64,000 bases of DNA from Fidelibacterota bacterium (GCA_947476275.1 CANJPQ010000014.1:1-64000), one strand, 5' to 3'; counted from the stretch's first letter, positions 9,946 through 19,242 are shown. The notes: a model not told the origin generated them from the letters alone. Made by a program: numbers and translations.

Positions 9946-9968
9946 TTGTGCGCATTTTGGAGACGGGT

Positions 9969-11315
9969 ATGGCTTCTGCTGCCGACCAGTTGGCTGCGAA
10001 TATCAATCTCGGCGTCTTTTCGAAGGCGACCGAACTGAAGCGCCGTATCTGGTACACGCTCGGCATGCTGATCGTTTACCGCATGGGCACGTTCATCACC
10101 CTGCCGGGTATCGATCCCGCTGTGATGGCCGACATCATCAAGACGCAGAGCCGCGGCGTGCTGGGCATGTTCGACGTGCTCGCCGGCGGCGCTTTGTCGC
10201 GCATGAGCATCTTCGCGCTCAACATCATGCCGTACATCTCGGCGTCGATCATCCTCCAGCTCATGTCGTCGGTGAATCCCGCCCTCGAGAACATGAAGAA
10301 AGAGGGCGTGTCGGGCCGCATCAAGATCAACCAGTACACCCGTTATCTCACCGTCGCGATCACTGGCCTGCAGGCCTTGGGCATCGCCTCGGGGCTTGAG
10401 TCCGCCACCGGCACCAACGGCGCCTTGGCCGTGATGAATCCCGGCGTATTCTTTAAGTTCACCACGGTGATCACGCTGGTCGGCGGCACCATGTTCCTGG
10501 TGTGGCTGGGCGAACAGATCAACGAACGCGGCATCGGCCAGGGCATCTCGCTCCTGATTTTCGCGGGCATTGTCGCCGGGATCCCCGGCGCGATCGCCAA
10601 CACCCTCGAACTAGGCCGCACCGGCGCCATCTCGCCGTTCGTCATCATCTTCCTCGGCCTCGGCTCCGTTGCCGTGATCGCCTTCATCGTGTTTGTGGAA
10701 CTCGCCCAACGTCGCGTGCTCGTCCAGTACCCGAAGCGACAGCAAGGCAATAAGGTGTTCGGCGGCGAAAGCTCGCACCTGCCGCTGAAGATCAACACCG
10801 CCGGCGTCATTCCGCCGATCTTCGCGAGTTCCTTGCTGCTCCTGCCGCTCACCATTGCCGGCTTCCAGCAGAAGGGCTCGGGCGAGGGCATCTTGAACAC
10901 CATCGGCGTGCTGCTCGGCCGCGGCCAGCCGCTGTACCTCGTGCTCTATTCCGTGCTGATCGTGTTCTTCGGCTTCTTCTACACCGCCGTGATGTTCAAC
11001 CCGACCGAGACCGCGGAAAGCTTGCGCAAGTTCGGCGGCTTCATCCCCGGGATCCGTCCCGGCAAGAACACGGCCGAACATATCGACTACGTGCTCACCC
11101 GCCTCACGACCGTTGGCGGCATCTACCTCATCATCGTCTGTCTGTTGCCTGAAATTCTGATCTCGCGTTTGTCGGTGCCGTTCTACTTCGGCGGCACCAG
11201 CCTCATGATCGTTGTGAACGTCGTGCTCAACACCATGCAGCAGATCCAGGGGCACCTTCTTGCCCACCAGTATGAGGGCCTGCTGAAGAAATCGCGGCTG
11301 CGGGGCCGCAAGTAG
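9969..11315 (+). CDS. secY: Protein translocase subunit SecY
   Basis: This is the ten-helix channel of the Sec translocon in the inner membrane. I choose ATG 9969 (GGAG at 9959-9962, six-base spacing), giving 448 residues that start MASAADQLAANINLG. The GTG at 9948 lies inside the leader hairpin region and is less likely. Family landmarks include YRMGTFITLPGIDP, the plug region near GGALSRMSIFALNIMPYISASII, and the C-terminal FGGTSLMIVVNVVLNTMQQIQ. The adk start follows 5 bases after the stop. Confidence 0.97.
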   Translation: MASAADQLAANINLGVFSKATELKRRIWYTLGMLIVYRMGTFITLPGIDPAVMADIIKTQSRGVLGMFDVLAGGALSRMSIFALNIMPYISASIILQLMSSVNPALENMKKEGVSGRIKINQYTRYLTVAITGLQALGIASGLESATGTNGALAVMNPGVFFKFTTVITLVGGTMFLVWLGEQINERGIGQGISLLIFAGIVAGIPGAIANTLELGRTGAISPFVIIFLGLGSVAVIAFIVFVELAQRRVLVQYPKRQQGNKVFGGESSHLPLKINTAGVIPPIFASSLLLLPLTIAGFQQKGSGEGILNTIGVLLGRGQPLYLVLYSVLIVFFGFFYTAVMFNPTETAESLRKFGGFIPGIRPGKNTAEHIDYVLTRLTTVGGIYLIIVCLLPEILISRLSVPFYFGGTSLMIVVNVVLNTMQQIQGHLLAHQYEGLLKKSRLRGRK

Positions 11316-11320
11316 GGGCG

Positions 11321-11974
11321 ATGGCGAAACGGCTCATTCTCATGGGTCCTCCCGGGGGCGGGAAGGGGACCCAGGCAAAGCGCATCCAGGAGCGCTACGG
11401 GATTCCGCAACTCTCCACCGGCGACATGCTCCGCGCCGCCGTGAGTGCCGGAACGCCGATTGGGAAGCAGGCGAAGACGGTGATGGACGCCGGAAAGCTG
11501 GTGTCCGACGAAATTATGGTGGGGTTGATCGCCGAGCGGATCGATCAGGCGGATTGTGCGACCGGATTTATTCTCGATGGCTTCCCGCGCACTATTCCGC
11601 AGGCGGAAGCGCTAGATAAGTTGTTGAAGTCAAAGGGAATTAAGCTCGATTCCGTGATCGAAGTGCAGGTTCCGGACGAAAAGCTGGTGACCCGTATCAC
11701 CGGCCGTTTCACCTGCAAGGCGTGCGGCGAGGGCTATCACGATACGTTTAAGACCCCCAAGAAGGCGGGGGTTTGCGATGTGTGCGGCGGTGCGGAGTTC
11801 AGCCGGCGCGCCGACGACAACGCGGAGACGGTGAAGGCCCGGCTGGCGGCTTACCACGCCCAGACGGCCCCGCTGCTGCCCTACTACGAGGGCCAGGGGC
11901 TTCTGAAGGTGGTGGACGGCGACCGGGATATGAGTGTGGTTACGGCCGATTTGGAGGCCATCTTAGGGCGTTGA
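11321..11974 (+). CDS. adk: Adenylate kinase, zinc-lid type
   Basis: The 217-residue enzyme interconverts AMP, ATP and ADP in the cytoplasm. The P-loop is GPPGGGKGTQ (residues 9-18) and the AMP-site region includes LSTGDMLRAA and DGFPR. The long lid carries Cys132, Cys135, Cys152 and Cys155 in a CX2C-X16-CX2C pattern, which in the family binds structural zinc. It ends the secY transcript, and a strong promoter for rpsM starts 7 bases after its stop. Confidence 0.97.
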   Translation: MAKRLILMGPPGGGKGTQAKRIQERYGIPQLSTGDMLRAAVSAGTPIGKQAKTVMDAGKLVSDEIMVGLIAERIDQADCATGFILDGFPRTIPQAEALDKLLKSKGIKLDSVIEVQVPDEKLVTRITGRFTCKACGEGYHDTFKTPKKAGVCDVCGGAEFSRRADDNAETVKARLAAYHAQTAPLLPYYEGQGLLKVVDGDRDMSVVTADLEAILGR

Positions 11975-11981
11975 GGGTGCG

Positions 11982-12009
11982 TTGACTCGGAAAGCTAACT
12001 GCCTATAAT
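11982..12009 (+). promoter_or_regulatory. Near-consensus sigma-70 promoter for the alpha operon
   Basis: TTGACT (11982-11987) and a perfect TATAAT (12004-12009) are separated by 16 bases, directly between the adk stop and the rpsM ribosome-binding site. Consensus matches this good are rare in GC-rich alphaproteobacterial DNA. Transcription would start near 12016, giving a leader of about 60 bases before the TTG start of rpsM. Confidence 0.85.
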
Positions 12010-12075
12010 GGCGCGCTTTTCGGGTTGCCGAGGCCCCCAACTTACAACTTTAGAGTTCAACAAGGAGTACGCGCC

Positions 12076-12453
12076 TTGGCACGTATCGCTGGCGTTAATT
12101 TACCGACGAACAAGCGGGTGGTGATTGCCCTCCGCTACATTTACGGCATCGGCCCGACCAATGCGGCGCAGATCGTTGAGCGCGTTGGCATCGATCCGAC
12201 GCGTCGTGTCAATCAGCTGACCGAAGACGAGATCATTCGTATTCGCGATGCGATCGACCGCGACTTCCGCGTCGAGGGCGACCTGCGCCGCGAAGTGGCG
12301 ATGAACATCAAGCGCTTGATGGACCTCGGCTGTTACAAGGGCCTGCGTCACCGCAAGGGCCTGCCGGTTCACGGCCAGCGCACGCACACGAACGCCCGTA
12401 CCCGCAAGGGCCCGGCGAAGCCGATCGCCGGCAAGAAGAAAGTCACGAAGTAA
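12076..12453 (+). CDS. rpsM: 30S ribosomal protein S13 (TTG start)
   Basis: The mature N-terminus of S13 is ARIAGVNLP, encoded directly after a TTG at 12076. An AAGGAG (12062-12067) stands eight bases upstream, so TTG is the start and no ATG is available at this point. The 125-residue product carries [14 protein letters not shown] and the basic tail [20 protein letters not shown]13 contacts the P-site tRNA and 50S bridges. It is the first gene of the promoter-proximal alpha operon. Confidence 0.96.
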   Translation: MARIAGVNLPTNKRVVIALRYIYGIGPTNAAQIVERVGIDPTRRVNQLTEDEIIRIRDAIDRDFRVEGDLRREVAMNIKRLMDLGCYKGLRHRKGLPVHGQRTHTNARTRKGPAKPIAGKKKVTK

Positions 12454-12522
12454 TCGACGGAGCGCGGCCGCGATCCGCGCGGCCCACGACCCGAAGCACC
12501 TGGCACGAGAGAAGACGATCCC

Positions 12523-12960
12523 ATGGCTAAAGCAGAAACCGCCGCCGCCGCTCCCGCGGCTTCCGGAGCCCCCGCTGCCGGCGCGCCACGCGCCCGCAAG
12601 CGCGAGCGCAAGAACATCAGCTCGGGCATCGCGCACGTCAACGCGACCTTCAACAACACGATGATCACCATCACCGACGTGCAGGGCAACACCATCGCGT
12701 GGGCCTCGGCCGGCGCGCAGGGCTTCAAAGGCTCGCGCAAGTCGACCCCGTACGCCGCGCAGGTTGCCGCGGAAAGCGCGGGCCGCAAGGCGATGGAACA
12801 TGGCATGAAGGTGCTGTCGGTGCTCGTAAAGGGTCCGGGAACGGGCCGTGAGTCGGCGCTGCGTGCGTTGCAGGCTGTCGGCTTCACCGTGACGTCGATC
12901 CAGGACGTGACCCCGGTGCCGCACAACGGCTGCCGCCCGCGCAAGCGCCGCCGCGTCTGA
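12523..12960 (+). CDS. rpsK: 30S ribosomal protein S11
   Basis: The 145-residue product has an Ala/Pro-rich lead of about 23 residues and then [30 protein letters not shown]-like [21 protein letters not shown], and the ending [17 protein letters not shown] that defines S11. S11 sits on the 30S platform by the mRNA exit. It is 69 bases after rpsM; rpsD, which follows rpsK in E. coli, is absent here. Confidence 0.97.
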   Translation: MAKAETAAAAPAASGAPAAGAPRARKRERKNISSGIAHVNATFNNTMITITDVQGNTIAWASAGAQGFKGSRKSTPYAAQVAAESAGRKAMEHGMKVLSVLVKGPGTGRESALRALQAVGFTVTSIQDVTPVPHNGCRPRKRRRV

Positions 12961-13038
12961 TTTCAATTCGCTCGAAGCCGGCGGTCGCGAACATCCTTCG
13001 CGTTACGTCGGCTGACGTGCATAAGGACTAAACCCGAG

Positions 13039-14070
13039 ATGGGGACAGCTGCCGTGATCCAGAAAAACTGGCAAGAAATGATCAAGCCGTCGAAGCTCGC
13101 CGTTGAGACGGGCGACGACCACCGCCGTTTGGCGACTATCGTCGCTGAGCCGCTCGAGCGCGGTTTCGGCGTCACGTTGGGCAACGCCCTGCGTCGCGTT
13201 TTGCTGTCCTCGCTGCAGGGTGCGGCGGTTACGTCCATCCGCATCGATGGCGTCCTGCACGAGTTCTCCTCGGTTCCGGGCGTGCGCGAAGACGTCACCG
13301 ACTTGATCCTCAATATCAAGCAGCTGGCGCTCACCCTGCACGGCGATGGCCCGAAGCGCATGACCCTGAAGGCCAAGGGCCCGGGCCCGGTCACGGCCGG
13401 TCAGATCCAAACCCCGGCCGACATCGAGATCATGAACCCGGATCTCGTGATCTGCCATCTCGACGAAGCCGCGAACCTGTCGATCGAATTTGAAGTGAAC
13501 ACCGGCAAGGGCTATGTCGCCGCCGTCAACAACCGCAAGGAAGACGATCCGATCGGACTGATCCCGGTCGACGCGATCTTCTCCCCGGTCCGTCGCGTCG
13601 CCTACAAGGTCGACAACACCCGTGTCGGCCAGCAGACCGACTACGACCGTCTGTCGATGACCGTTGAGACCAACGGCGCCGTGAAGCCGGAAGACGCAGT
13701 CGCGCTCGCCGCCCGCATCGTCCAGGACCAGCTGAAGCTGTTCATCAACTTCGACGAACCGCAGGCCGCTCTGGCCGAGCGCGTCGACGACGAACTGCCG
13801 TTTAACAAGAACCTGCTGCGCAAGGTCGATGAACTCGAGCTGTCGGTGCGTTCCGCCAACTGCCTCAAGAACGACAACATCATCTACATCGGCGACCTGG
13901 TCCAGAAGACCGAAGCCGAGATGCTGCGCACGCCGAACTTCGGCCGCAAGTCGCTCAACGAGATCAAGGAAGTGCTCGCTCAGATGGGCCTGCACCTCGG
14001 CATGGAAATCGCCAACTGGCCGCCTGAGAACATCGAAGAGCTGGCCAAGAAGCTCGAAGAGCCGTTCTAG
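13039..14070 (+). CDS. rpoA: DNA-directed RNA polymerase subunit alpha
   Basis: The 343-residue protein has the alpha N-terminal dimerisation domain ([31 protein letters not shown], residues about 35-65), a linker, and the C-terminal DNA- and activator-binding domain ([25 protein letters not shown] ... [21 protein letters not shown]). It nucleates RNA polymerase assembly. Placement between rpsK and rplQ is standard. A REP-like palindrome follows the stop. Confidence 0.98.
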   Translation: MGTAAVIQKNWQEMIKPSKLAVETGDDHRRLATIVAEPLERGFGVTLGNALRRVLLSSLQGAAVTSIRIDGVLHEFSSVPGVREDVTDLILNIKQLALTLHGDGPKRMTLKAKGPGPVTAGQIQTPADIEIMNPDLVICHLDEAANLSIEFEVNTGKGYVAAVNNRKEDDPIGLIPVDAIFSPVRRVAYKVDNTRVGQQTDYDRLSMTVETNGAVKPEDAVALAARIVQDQLKLFINFDEPQAALAERVDDELPFNKNLLRKVDELELSVRSANCLKNDNIIYIGDLVQKTEAEMLRTPNFGRKSLNEIKEVLAQMGLHLGMEIANWPPENIEELAKKLEEPF

Positions 14071-14075
14071 TTTTC

Positions 14076-14109
14076 TCGTCATCCGCGGGGCTCGCCCCAA
14101 GGGTGACGA
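14076..14109 (+). repeat. REP-like palindrome after rpoA
   Basis: TCGTCATCC (14076-14084) pairs with GGGTGACGA (14101-14109) with one G-T wobble, enclosing a second stem GGGGC/GCCCC. It lies 6 bases after the rpoA stop. The arms match those of the element at 61855-61899 (GTCATCC ... GGGTGAC), so it appears to belong to a dispersed intergenic family. Confidence 0.6.
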
Positions 14110-14214
14110 ACGAAGATGACTTCGGACCGCTGTGGTCCACCCCGCCGTACCGTTTTGGGGCGTCGGGCAGTGCAATCGGTCTCGCGCGCGAGGCCAGAGT
14201 GATAGGAGACGAAG

Positions 14215-14640
14215 ATGCGTCACGGAATGGGTACGCGTAAGCTCAATCGCACCAAGGGGCATCGCCGCGCCTTGTTCGCGAACCTCGCCAACGCTCTGCT
14301 GAAGCACGAGCAGATCTCCACCACTCTGCCGAAGGCGAAGGACCTGCGTCCCTACGTCGAGAAGCTCATCACCCTGGGCAAGACCGGCACGCTCCACGCG
14401 CGCCGTCTGGCCGCCTCGAAGCTGCGCGACGACGCGGTGGTGGCGAAGCTCTTCAGCGTGATCGGGCCGCGCTACAAGGATCGCGCCGGCGGCTACACCC
14501 GCATCCTGAAGGCTGGCTTCCGCTACGGCGACGCCGCCCCGATGGCGGTCATTGAACTGGTCGATCGCGATCTGGACGCCAAGGGCCTGGACTCGGGTCC
14601 GAAGCCTGAGCCCAAGCAGGTCGACGAAGCGCCCGTCTAG
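14215..14640 (+). CDS. rplQ: 50S ribosomal protein L17
   Basis: [56 protein letters not shown] identifies L17, located at the tunnel exit surface. The 141 residues include an acidic/Pro C-terminal tail. It is the last gene of the cluster and is followed by a strong terminator. The 144 bases from rpoA hold the REP-like palindrome but no clear new promoter. Confidence 0.98.
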   Translation: MRHGMGTRKLNRTKGHRRALFANLANALLKHEQISTTLPKAKDLRPYVEKLITLGKTGTLHARRLAASKLRDDAVVAKLFSVIGPRYKDRAGGYTRILKAGFRYGDAAPMAVIELVDRDLDAKGLDSGPKPEPKQVDEAPV

Positions 14641-14670
14641 ATCTAAAGACGCCACACTCCGAGCCAATCT

Positions 14671-14702
14671 AAAAGGGGCAGCCGACAGGCTGCCCCTTTT
14701 TG
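14671..14702 (+). terminator. Intrinsic terminator of the alpha operon
   Basis: AAAAGGGGCAGCC (14671-14683) pairs perfectly with GGCTGCCCCTTTT (14688-14700) around a GACA loop and continues into T residues. This is a canonical rho-independent terminator 31 bases after the rplQ stop. It separates the ribosomal cluster from the esterase genes. Confidence 0.92.
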
Positions 14703-14733
14703 CTACCCTCCCCCTTATTCCGGGGAGGGATGC

Positions 14734-16206
14734 ATGCGTGGCTGCCTGATCGCTGTTCTGATCGCTCTTGCGGGGTCTCCCGCGGCGCTGGCCCATAGCC
14801 CGACTGCGCCGGTGAAGCTCGACACCGGCCTTGTCGTCGGCCTCGAACACAACCGGGTCGAATTCTTCAAAGGCATTCCCTACGCCGCGCCGCCCGTCGG
14901 GCCCTTGCGCTGGCGCGCCCCGCAACCGGCCGCCGCATGGCAGGGCACGCGAGTCGCTGAAGACTACGGCGCGGGCTGCATGCAGGTCCCGCGCGAAGGC
15001 AGCATCACAGGCAATCCCAACGCCATGAGCGAGGATTGCCTCACCCTCAACGTGTTCCGGCCACAGGGCGCGGCGAAAAAGCTGCCGGTGATGGTGTGGA
15101 TACACGGCGGCGGCCTGACCAACGGCGCGTCCGGTCTGCCGATCCATGACGGCACTGCGTTTGCGCGCGGCGGCGTCATCCTGGTGAGTATCAACTACCG
15201 CCTCGGCAAGCTGGGCTTCTTCGCCCATCCCGCGTTGGAAAAAGATAAGGCCGACGGCGCTCATTTCGGGAACTACGGCCTGCTCGACCAGATCGCCGCG
15301 CTGCAGTGGGTGAAGCGCAATATCGCGGCCTTCGGCGGCGATGCCGACAACGTCACCATCTTCGGCGAAAGTGCCGGCGGCTATTCCGTGTTGACCCTGA
15401 TGGTGTCGCCGGAGGCGCGCGGCCTGTTCCACAAAGTCATCTCGCAGTCGGGGTATGGCCGCGGCGCATACCTCTCGCCCGCCGAGGCCGATGCGGATGG
15501 AGTCAATCTCGCGGAAGCCCTCGGCGCAAAAGCTGCAGACGCAGCCGCGTTGCGCGCCCTCCCGGCGGACCAAGTCGTCGCGCAACGCTCCGCGCTCACC
15601 GTGTTCATCAAGGACGGCAAGACCCTGCCTCAGGACATATGGGACGCCTTCCGCAAAGGCCAGGAAGCGCCGGTGCCGTTGATGATCGGCAACAACAGCC
15701 AGGAAAATCCGCCGGTGGATATCAATTCCGCCACCGTTCGTAGCCTGATCGCGCCTGCCGACGACGCGGTGCTCGAAGCGGCCTACGGCGGCCGGACGCA
15801 ACTCCTCGCCCATCTCGGCGGCGATTCAACCTTCGGCGAACATGCCCGCGGTATCGCCCGGCTGCACAGCGCCAACGGCCGCCCGACGTACCTCTTTGTC
15901 TTCGGTGTTGTGTCGCCGGCGGCGGCGGCGAAAGGGGAGGGGGCCCGCCACGCCACCGATATTCACTACGTGTTCGACACCCTTCGCGCGCCGCCGAAGC
16001 CGGTGCAGGACCCTGTACCGGCCATCGCAAAGACCATGAACGGCCTCTGGCGCGCCTTCGCCGCTACGGGATCGCCCGGCCCGACCTGGCCGAAGTACGA
16101 CGGCCAGACCGTCATGTCGTTCACCAGGGACGGCGCGAGCGCTGGTTCCGATCTGCGCAACCCCCGCCTCGACGCGCTGACCAAGATCGTCGGCCCGAAG
16201 TCGTAA
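14734..16206 (+). CDS. Secreted type-B carboxylesterase, copy 1
   Basis: This 490-residue alpha/beta hydrolase of the carboxylesterase/cholinesterase family hydrolyses ester bonds; the natural substrate is unknown. A signal peptide covers residues 1-20 (cleavage near ALA-H). Family landmarks are FKGIPYAAPPVG, SEDCLTLNV, the oxyanion motif WIHGGGL, and the nucleophile elbow FGESAGG with Ser213. Glu324 (NNSQE) and His406 (GARHATD) probably complete the triad. Two paralogs follow with nine-base gaps, so the three form an operon. Confidence 0.93.
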   Translation: MRGCLIAVLIALAGSPAALAHSPTAPVKLDTGLVVGLEHNRVEFFKGIPYAAPPVGPLRWRAPQPAAAWQGTRVAEDYGAGCMQVPREGSITGNPNAMSEDCLTLNVFRPQGAAKKLPVMVWIHGGGLTNGASGLPIHDGTAFARGGVILVSINYRLGKLGFFAHPALEKDKADGAHFGNYGLLDQIAALQWVKRNIAAFGGDADNVTIFGESAGGYSVLTLMVSPEARGLFHKVISQSGYGRGAYLSPAEADADGVNLAEALGAKAADAAALRALPADQVVAQRSALTVFIKDGKTLPQDIWDAFRKGQEAPVPLMIGNNSQENPPVDINSATVRSLIAPADDAVLEAAYGGRTQLLAHLGGDSTFGEHARGIARLHSANGRPTYLFVFGVVSPAAAAKGEGARHATDIHYVFDTLRAPPKPVQDPVPAIAKTMNGLWRAFAATGSPGPTWPKYDGQTVMSFTRDGASAGSDLRNPRLDALTKIVGPKS

Positions 16207-16215
16207 GGAGTCTCC

Positions 16216-17739
16216 ATGCGTTTCACATCCTTCCTTCTCGCCCTCAGCCTGCTCGCGTCGGCGGCCTCCGCCGAAACGGTGAAGATCGATACCGGGCTTC
16301 TGTCCGGCGTCACCACCGACGGCGTGGAAATCTTCAAGGGCATCCCTTACGCCGCGCCGCCGGTCGGCGACTTGCGCTGGCGCGCGCCGCAGCCCGCGGC
16401 CAAGTGGCGGGGCACGAAGGCCGCAGACACGTTCGGAAAGGCGTGTATGCAGAACGTCAGCGACAATCCGGCCTTCGGCGTGACGCGAGAGGACCAAAGC
16501 GAGGACTGTCTCTTCCTCAATGTCTATCGGCCCACGGGCGAAAAAGGAGCCGGCGCCAAGAACCTGCCGGTGATGGTCTGGATCCACGGCGGCTCCCTGC
16601 TCACGGGCGCCTCGTCGCTCGCGGTCTATGACGGCACCACCTTCGCCAAAGGCGGCGTGATACTCGTCAGCATCAACTACCGCATGGGGCGCTTCGGCTT
16701 CTTCGCCCATCCCGCCCTCACCAAAGCCAATGCCGACAAGGGGCGCCTCGGCAACTACGGCCTGATGGACCAGATCGCGGCGCTGCAATGGGTGAAGCGC
16801 AACATCGCGGCCTTCGGCGGCGATCCCGGCAACGTCACCATCTTCGGCGAAAGCGCAGGCGCTTTGTCGGTCGATGGCTTGATGGTGTCCCCGGAAGCGC
16901 GCGGTCTGTTCCACAAGGCGATCGCCCAGTCGGGCTACGGCCGCGGCCAGTTCGTGCACTTGAAGGAGCCCAGTTCCAACAGCGAGCTCTCCGGCGAAGC
17001 CGAAGGCCTTTCCGTGGCGAAGATGATGGGCAAGGAGAAAGCCGATCTCGCAACATTGCGCAAAGTTCCCGCGGACGACCTGGTGGCGACCACCAAGGGC
17101 TTGTTCTTCGTCTACTTCATCCAGGACGGCCACACGATCGTCGAAGACATGTGGGACACCTTCCGCAAGAACAAGGAAGCGCCGGTGCCCTTCCTCCTCG
17201 GCTCCAACAGCCAGGAGTCACCGCTGGGTGCGACGAACGAGGATCCGCGCATCCGCGCCCTCGTGCCGCAAAGCGCGGATGCGGGCTTGACCAAGGCCTA
17301 CGGCGGCAGCATCGCCTATCACCTCCATCTTTCGAGCGACATCACCTTCACCCAACAGGCCCGCGCACTTGCGCGGCTCCACCAGAAGAACGGCCATCCG
17401 ACCTTTCTCTATGTCTTCGGATTGACCTCACCCGAGGATGCCGTGCTCACCAAGGGCGTGGCCCATGGCGGTGAGTTGCGCTACGTGTTCAACACCCTGG
17501 AGACCGCGGGCAAGCCCGTCACCGACGAGGCGCAGAAGAACGGTGCACGCGCTCTGAACCGCTTCTGGCGTGAATTCGCGATCAAGGGCGATCCGTCCGT
17601 GCCGGACCGCACGATGTGGCCGAAGTACGATGGCCACGGCATCATGACCTTCCTTCGCGACAAGCCGCATTACCTTAACGTCGATCCGCGCGAAGGCCGC
17701 CTCGACGCCCTGTCCCTGCTCGTCGATCCGAAGTCTTAA
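16216..17739 (+). CDS. Secreted type-B carboxylesterase, copy 2
   Basis: This 507-residue paralog of the flanking genes has a signal peptide of about 19 residues (LLASAASA-E), FKGIPYAAPPVG, SEDCLFLNV, WIHGGSL, and the nucleophile Ser213 in FGESAGA. The His region is GVAHGGELRYVF and the acidic member is in GSNSQES. It is likely periplasmic or extracellular. A purine-rich AAGGAG precedes the start in the nine-base gap. Nearly identical blocks (LGNYGLMDQIAALQWVKRNIAAFGGD) show recent shared ancestry with the other two copies. Confidence 0.92.
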   Translation: MRFTSFLLALSLLASAASAETVKIDTGLLSGVTTDGVEIFKGIPYAAPPVGDLRWRAPQPAAKWRGTKAADTFGKACMQNVSDNPAFGVTREDQSEDCLFLNVYRPTGEKGAGAKNLPVMVWIHGGSLLTGASSLAVYDGTTFAKGGVILVSINYRMGRFGFFAHPALTKANADKGRLGNYGLMDQIAALQWVKRNIAAFGGDPGNVTIFGESAGALSVDGLMVSPEARGLFHKAIAQSGYGRGQFVHLKEPSSNSELSGEAEGLSVAKMMGKEKADLATLRKVPADDLVATTKGLFFVYFIQDGHTIVEDMWDTFRKNKEAPVPFLLGSNSQESPLGATNEDPRIRALVPQSADAGLTKAYGGSIAYHLHLSSDITFTQQARALARLHQKNGHPTFLYVFGLTSPEDAVLTKGVAHGGELRYVFNTLETAGKPVTDEAQKNGARALNRFWREFAIKGDPSVPDRTMWPKYDGHGIMTFLRDKPHYLNVDPREGRLDALSLLVDPKS

Positions 17740-17748
17740 GGAGCCGCA

Positions 17749-19242
17749 ATGCGTCTGCTCGCGCTCGCCCTGGCTTTCGCCGCGACTGCGGCCCTCGCGG
17801 ACCCGGTGAAGATCGACACAGGCCTTCTTTCCGGCGTCACCGTCGACGGTGTCGAGAGCTTCAAGGGCATCCCCTTTGCCGCGCCGCCGGTGGGGAACTT
17901 GCGCTGGCGCGCGCCGCAACCGGCGGCGAAGTGGGACGGGGTGAAAGCCGCCGATAAGTTCGGCTTCGCTTGCATGCAGGAAGTCCGCAAGCCACCGCAG
18001 ACCGTCATTCCCCGCGACACGATGAGCGAGGATTGCCTCGCGCTCAATGTGTGGCGTCCCGTGAAAGCCAAGAAACTGCCCGTGATGGTGTGGATCTACG
18101 GCGGCGCGCTCGTCACCGGCTCATCGGCCTTGCCGACCTACGACGGCACCGCCTTTGCAAAAGGCGGCGTGGTGCTGGTGTCGATCAACTATCGCGTCAG
18201 CCGTCTCGGTTTCTTCGTCCATCCCGCGTTGGTGCAGGAGAACGCCGACGGTGGCGCCATGGGCAACTACGGCCTCATGGACCAGATCGCCGCGCTCCAA
18301 TGGGTGAAGCGCAACATCGCGGCCTTCGGCGGCGATCCCGCCAACGTCACCATCTTCGGCGAGTCCGCCGGCGCACAATCGGTCGATGGCCTCATGATCG
18401 CCCCGGCCGCCCGCGGCCTTTTTCATAAGGCGATTTCAGAGTCCGGCTACGGCCGCCAATCCTACCGCCGCATTTCCAAACCCGCGCCGGACGGCCAGCC
18501 GTCGGCGGAAGCCGAAGGCGTCGAGGTTGTGACGAAATGGGGTTTGACCAATCCCGATCTCGCCGCCTTGCGCGCCTTTCCCGCGGACAAGATCGTCGAC
18601 AACTCCGGTGTCGGCGGCAGCACGCTCAACTTCTATGTCGACGGCAAGACCATCGCCGACGACTTGTGGACCGTATTCCGCGCTGGCAAAGAGGCTCCGG
18701 TGCCTTTCCTGCTCGGCTCCAACGGCCTTGAGTTCCCGAGCAGTACCAACAGCGCGAAGACAATCGCTGGCGTGCTGACTCAGGAGGAGGCGGAGAGTCT
18801 GGCGCCGACCTACGGAACCGGCCAGACGCGCATCGACAACCTCACCAGCGACATCCTGTTCACGCAGCAGGCGCGCGCACTGGCGCGCTTCCACCGCAAG
18901 AGCGGGCACCCGACCTATCTCTATCTGTTCGACGTGGTGCGCGACGGGGCAGCGGCGAAGGGCGCCCGCCACGGGGCAGAACTGCCCTATGTATTCGACA
19001 CCCTCGCCAGCGCTGCGCAGCCCATCTCCGGCGCGGCCGAGACTAAAATCGCCAAGACCATGAACGCCCAATGGCGCGCGTTCGCCACCACCGGCGCCCC
19101 CACCGGCGCCGGCCTGCCGGCCTGGCCGCGCTACGACGGTCAGCAGGTGATGGAGTACAAGCTCGAAGGGGCCACGGTTCACCCCGACGTCCGCGCGCCG
19201 CGACTGGATGCGCTCTCTCGCCTGATTGATCCCAGGTCCTGA
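17749..19242 (+). CDS. Secreted type-B carboxylesterase, copy 3 (Tyr in the oxyanion motif)
   Basis: This 497-residue third copy has a short signal peptide (residues 1-17, AALA-D), SEDCLALNV, nucleophile Ser206 in FGESAGA, an acidic candidate in GSNGLEF, and His in GARHGAELPYVF. Where the other copies have WIHGGG/S it has WIYGGA. The two glycines that form the oxyanion hole remain but the preceding His is Tyr. The gene is likely translated from an AAGGAG immediately upstream. No terminator is evident after the stop. Confidence 0.92.
   Translation: MRLLALALAFAATAALADPVKIDTGLLSGVTVDGVESFKGIPFAAPPVGNLRWRAPQPAAKWDGVKAADKFGFACMQEVRKPPQTVIPRDTMSEDCLALNVWRPVKAKKLPVMVWIYGGALVTGSSALPTYDGTAFAKGGVVLVSINYRVSRLGFFVHPALVQENADGGAMGNYGLMDQIAALQWVKRNIAAFGGDPANVTIFGESAGAQSVDGLMIAPAARGLFHKAISESGYGRQSYRRISKPAPDGQPSAEAEGVEVVTKWGLTNPDLAALRAFPADKIVDNSGVGGSTLNFYVDGKTIADDLWTVFRAGKEAPVPFLLGSNGLEFPSSTNSAKTIAGVLTQEEAESLAPTYGTGQTRIDNLTSDILFTQQARALARFHRKSGHPTYLYLFDVVRDGAAAKGARHGAELPYVFDTLASAAQPISGAAETKIAKTMNAQWRAFATTGAPTGAGLPAWPRYDGQQVMEYKLEGATVHPDVRAPRLDALSRLIDPRS

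Noticed and set aside
13003-15813. 936-codon minus-strand open frame across rpoA, rplQ and the first esterase
   Set aside because: It runs through several well-supported plus-strand genes, its product is repetitive Arg/Asp/His-rich antisense translation, and it has no family motif. High GC makes such long antisense frames common.
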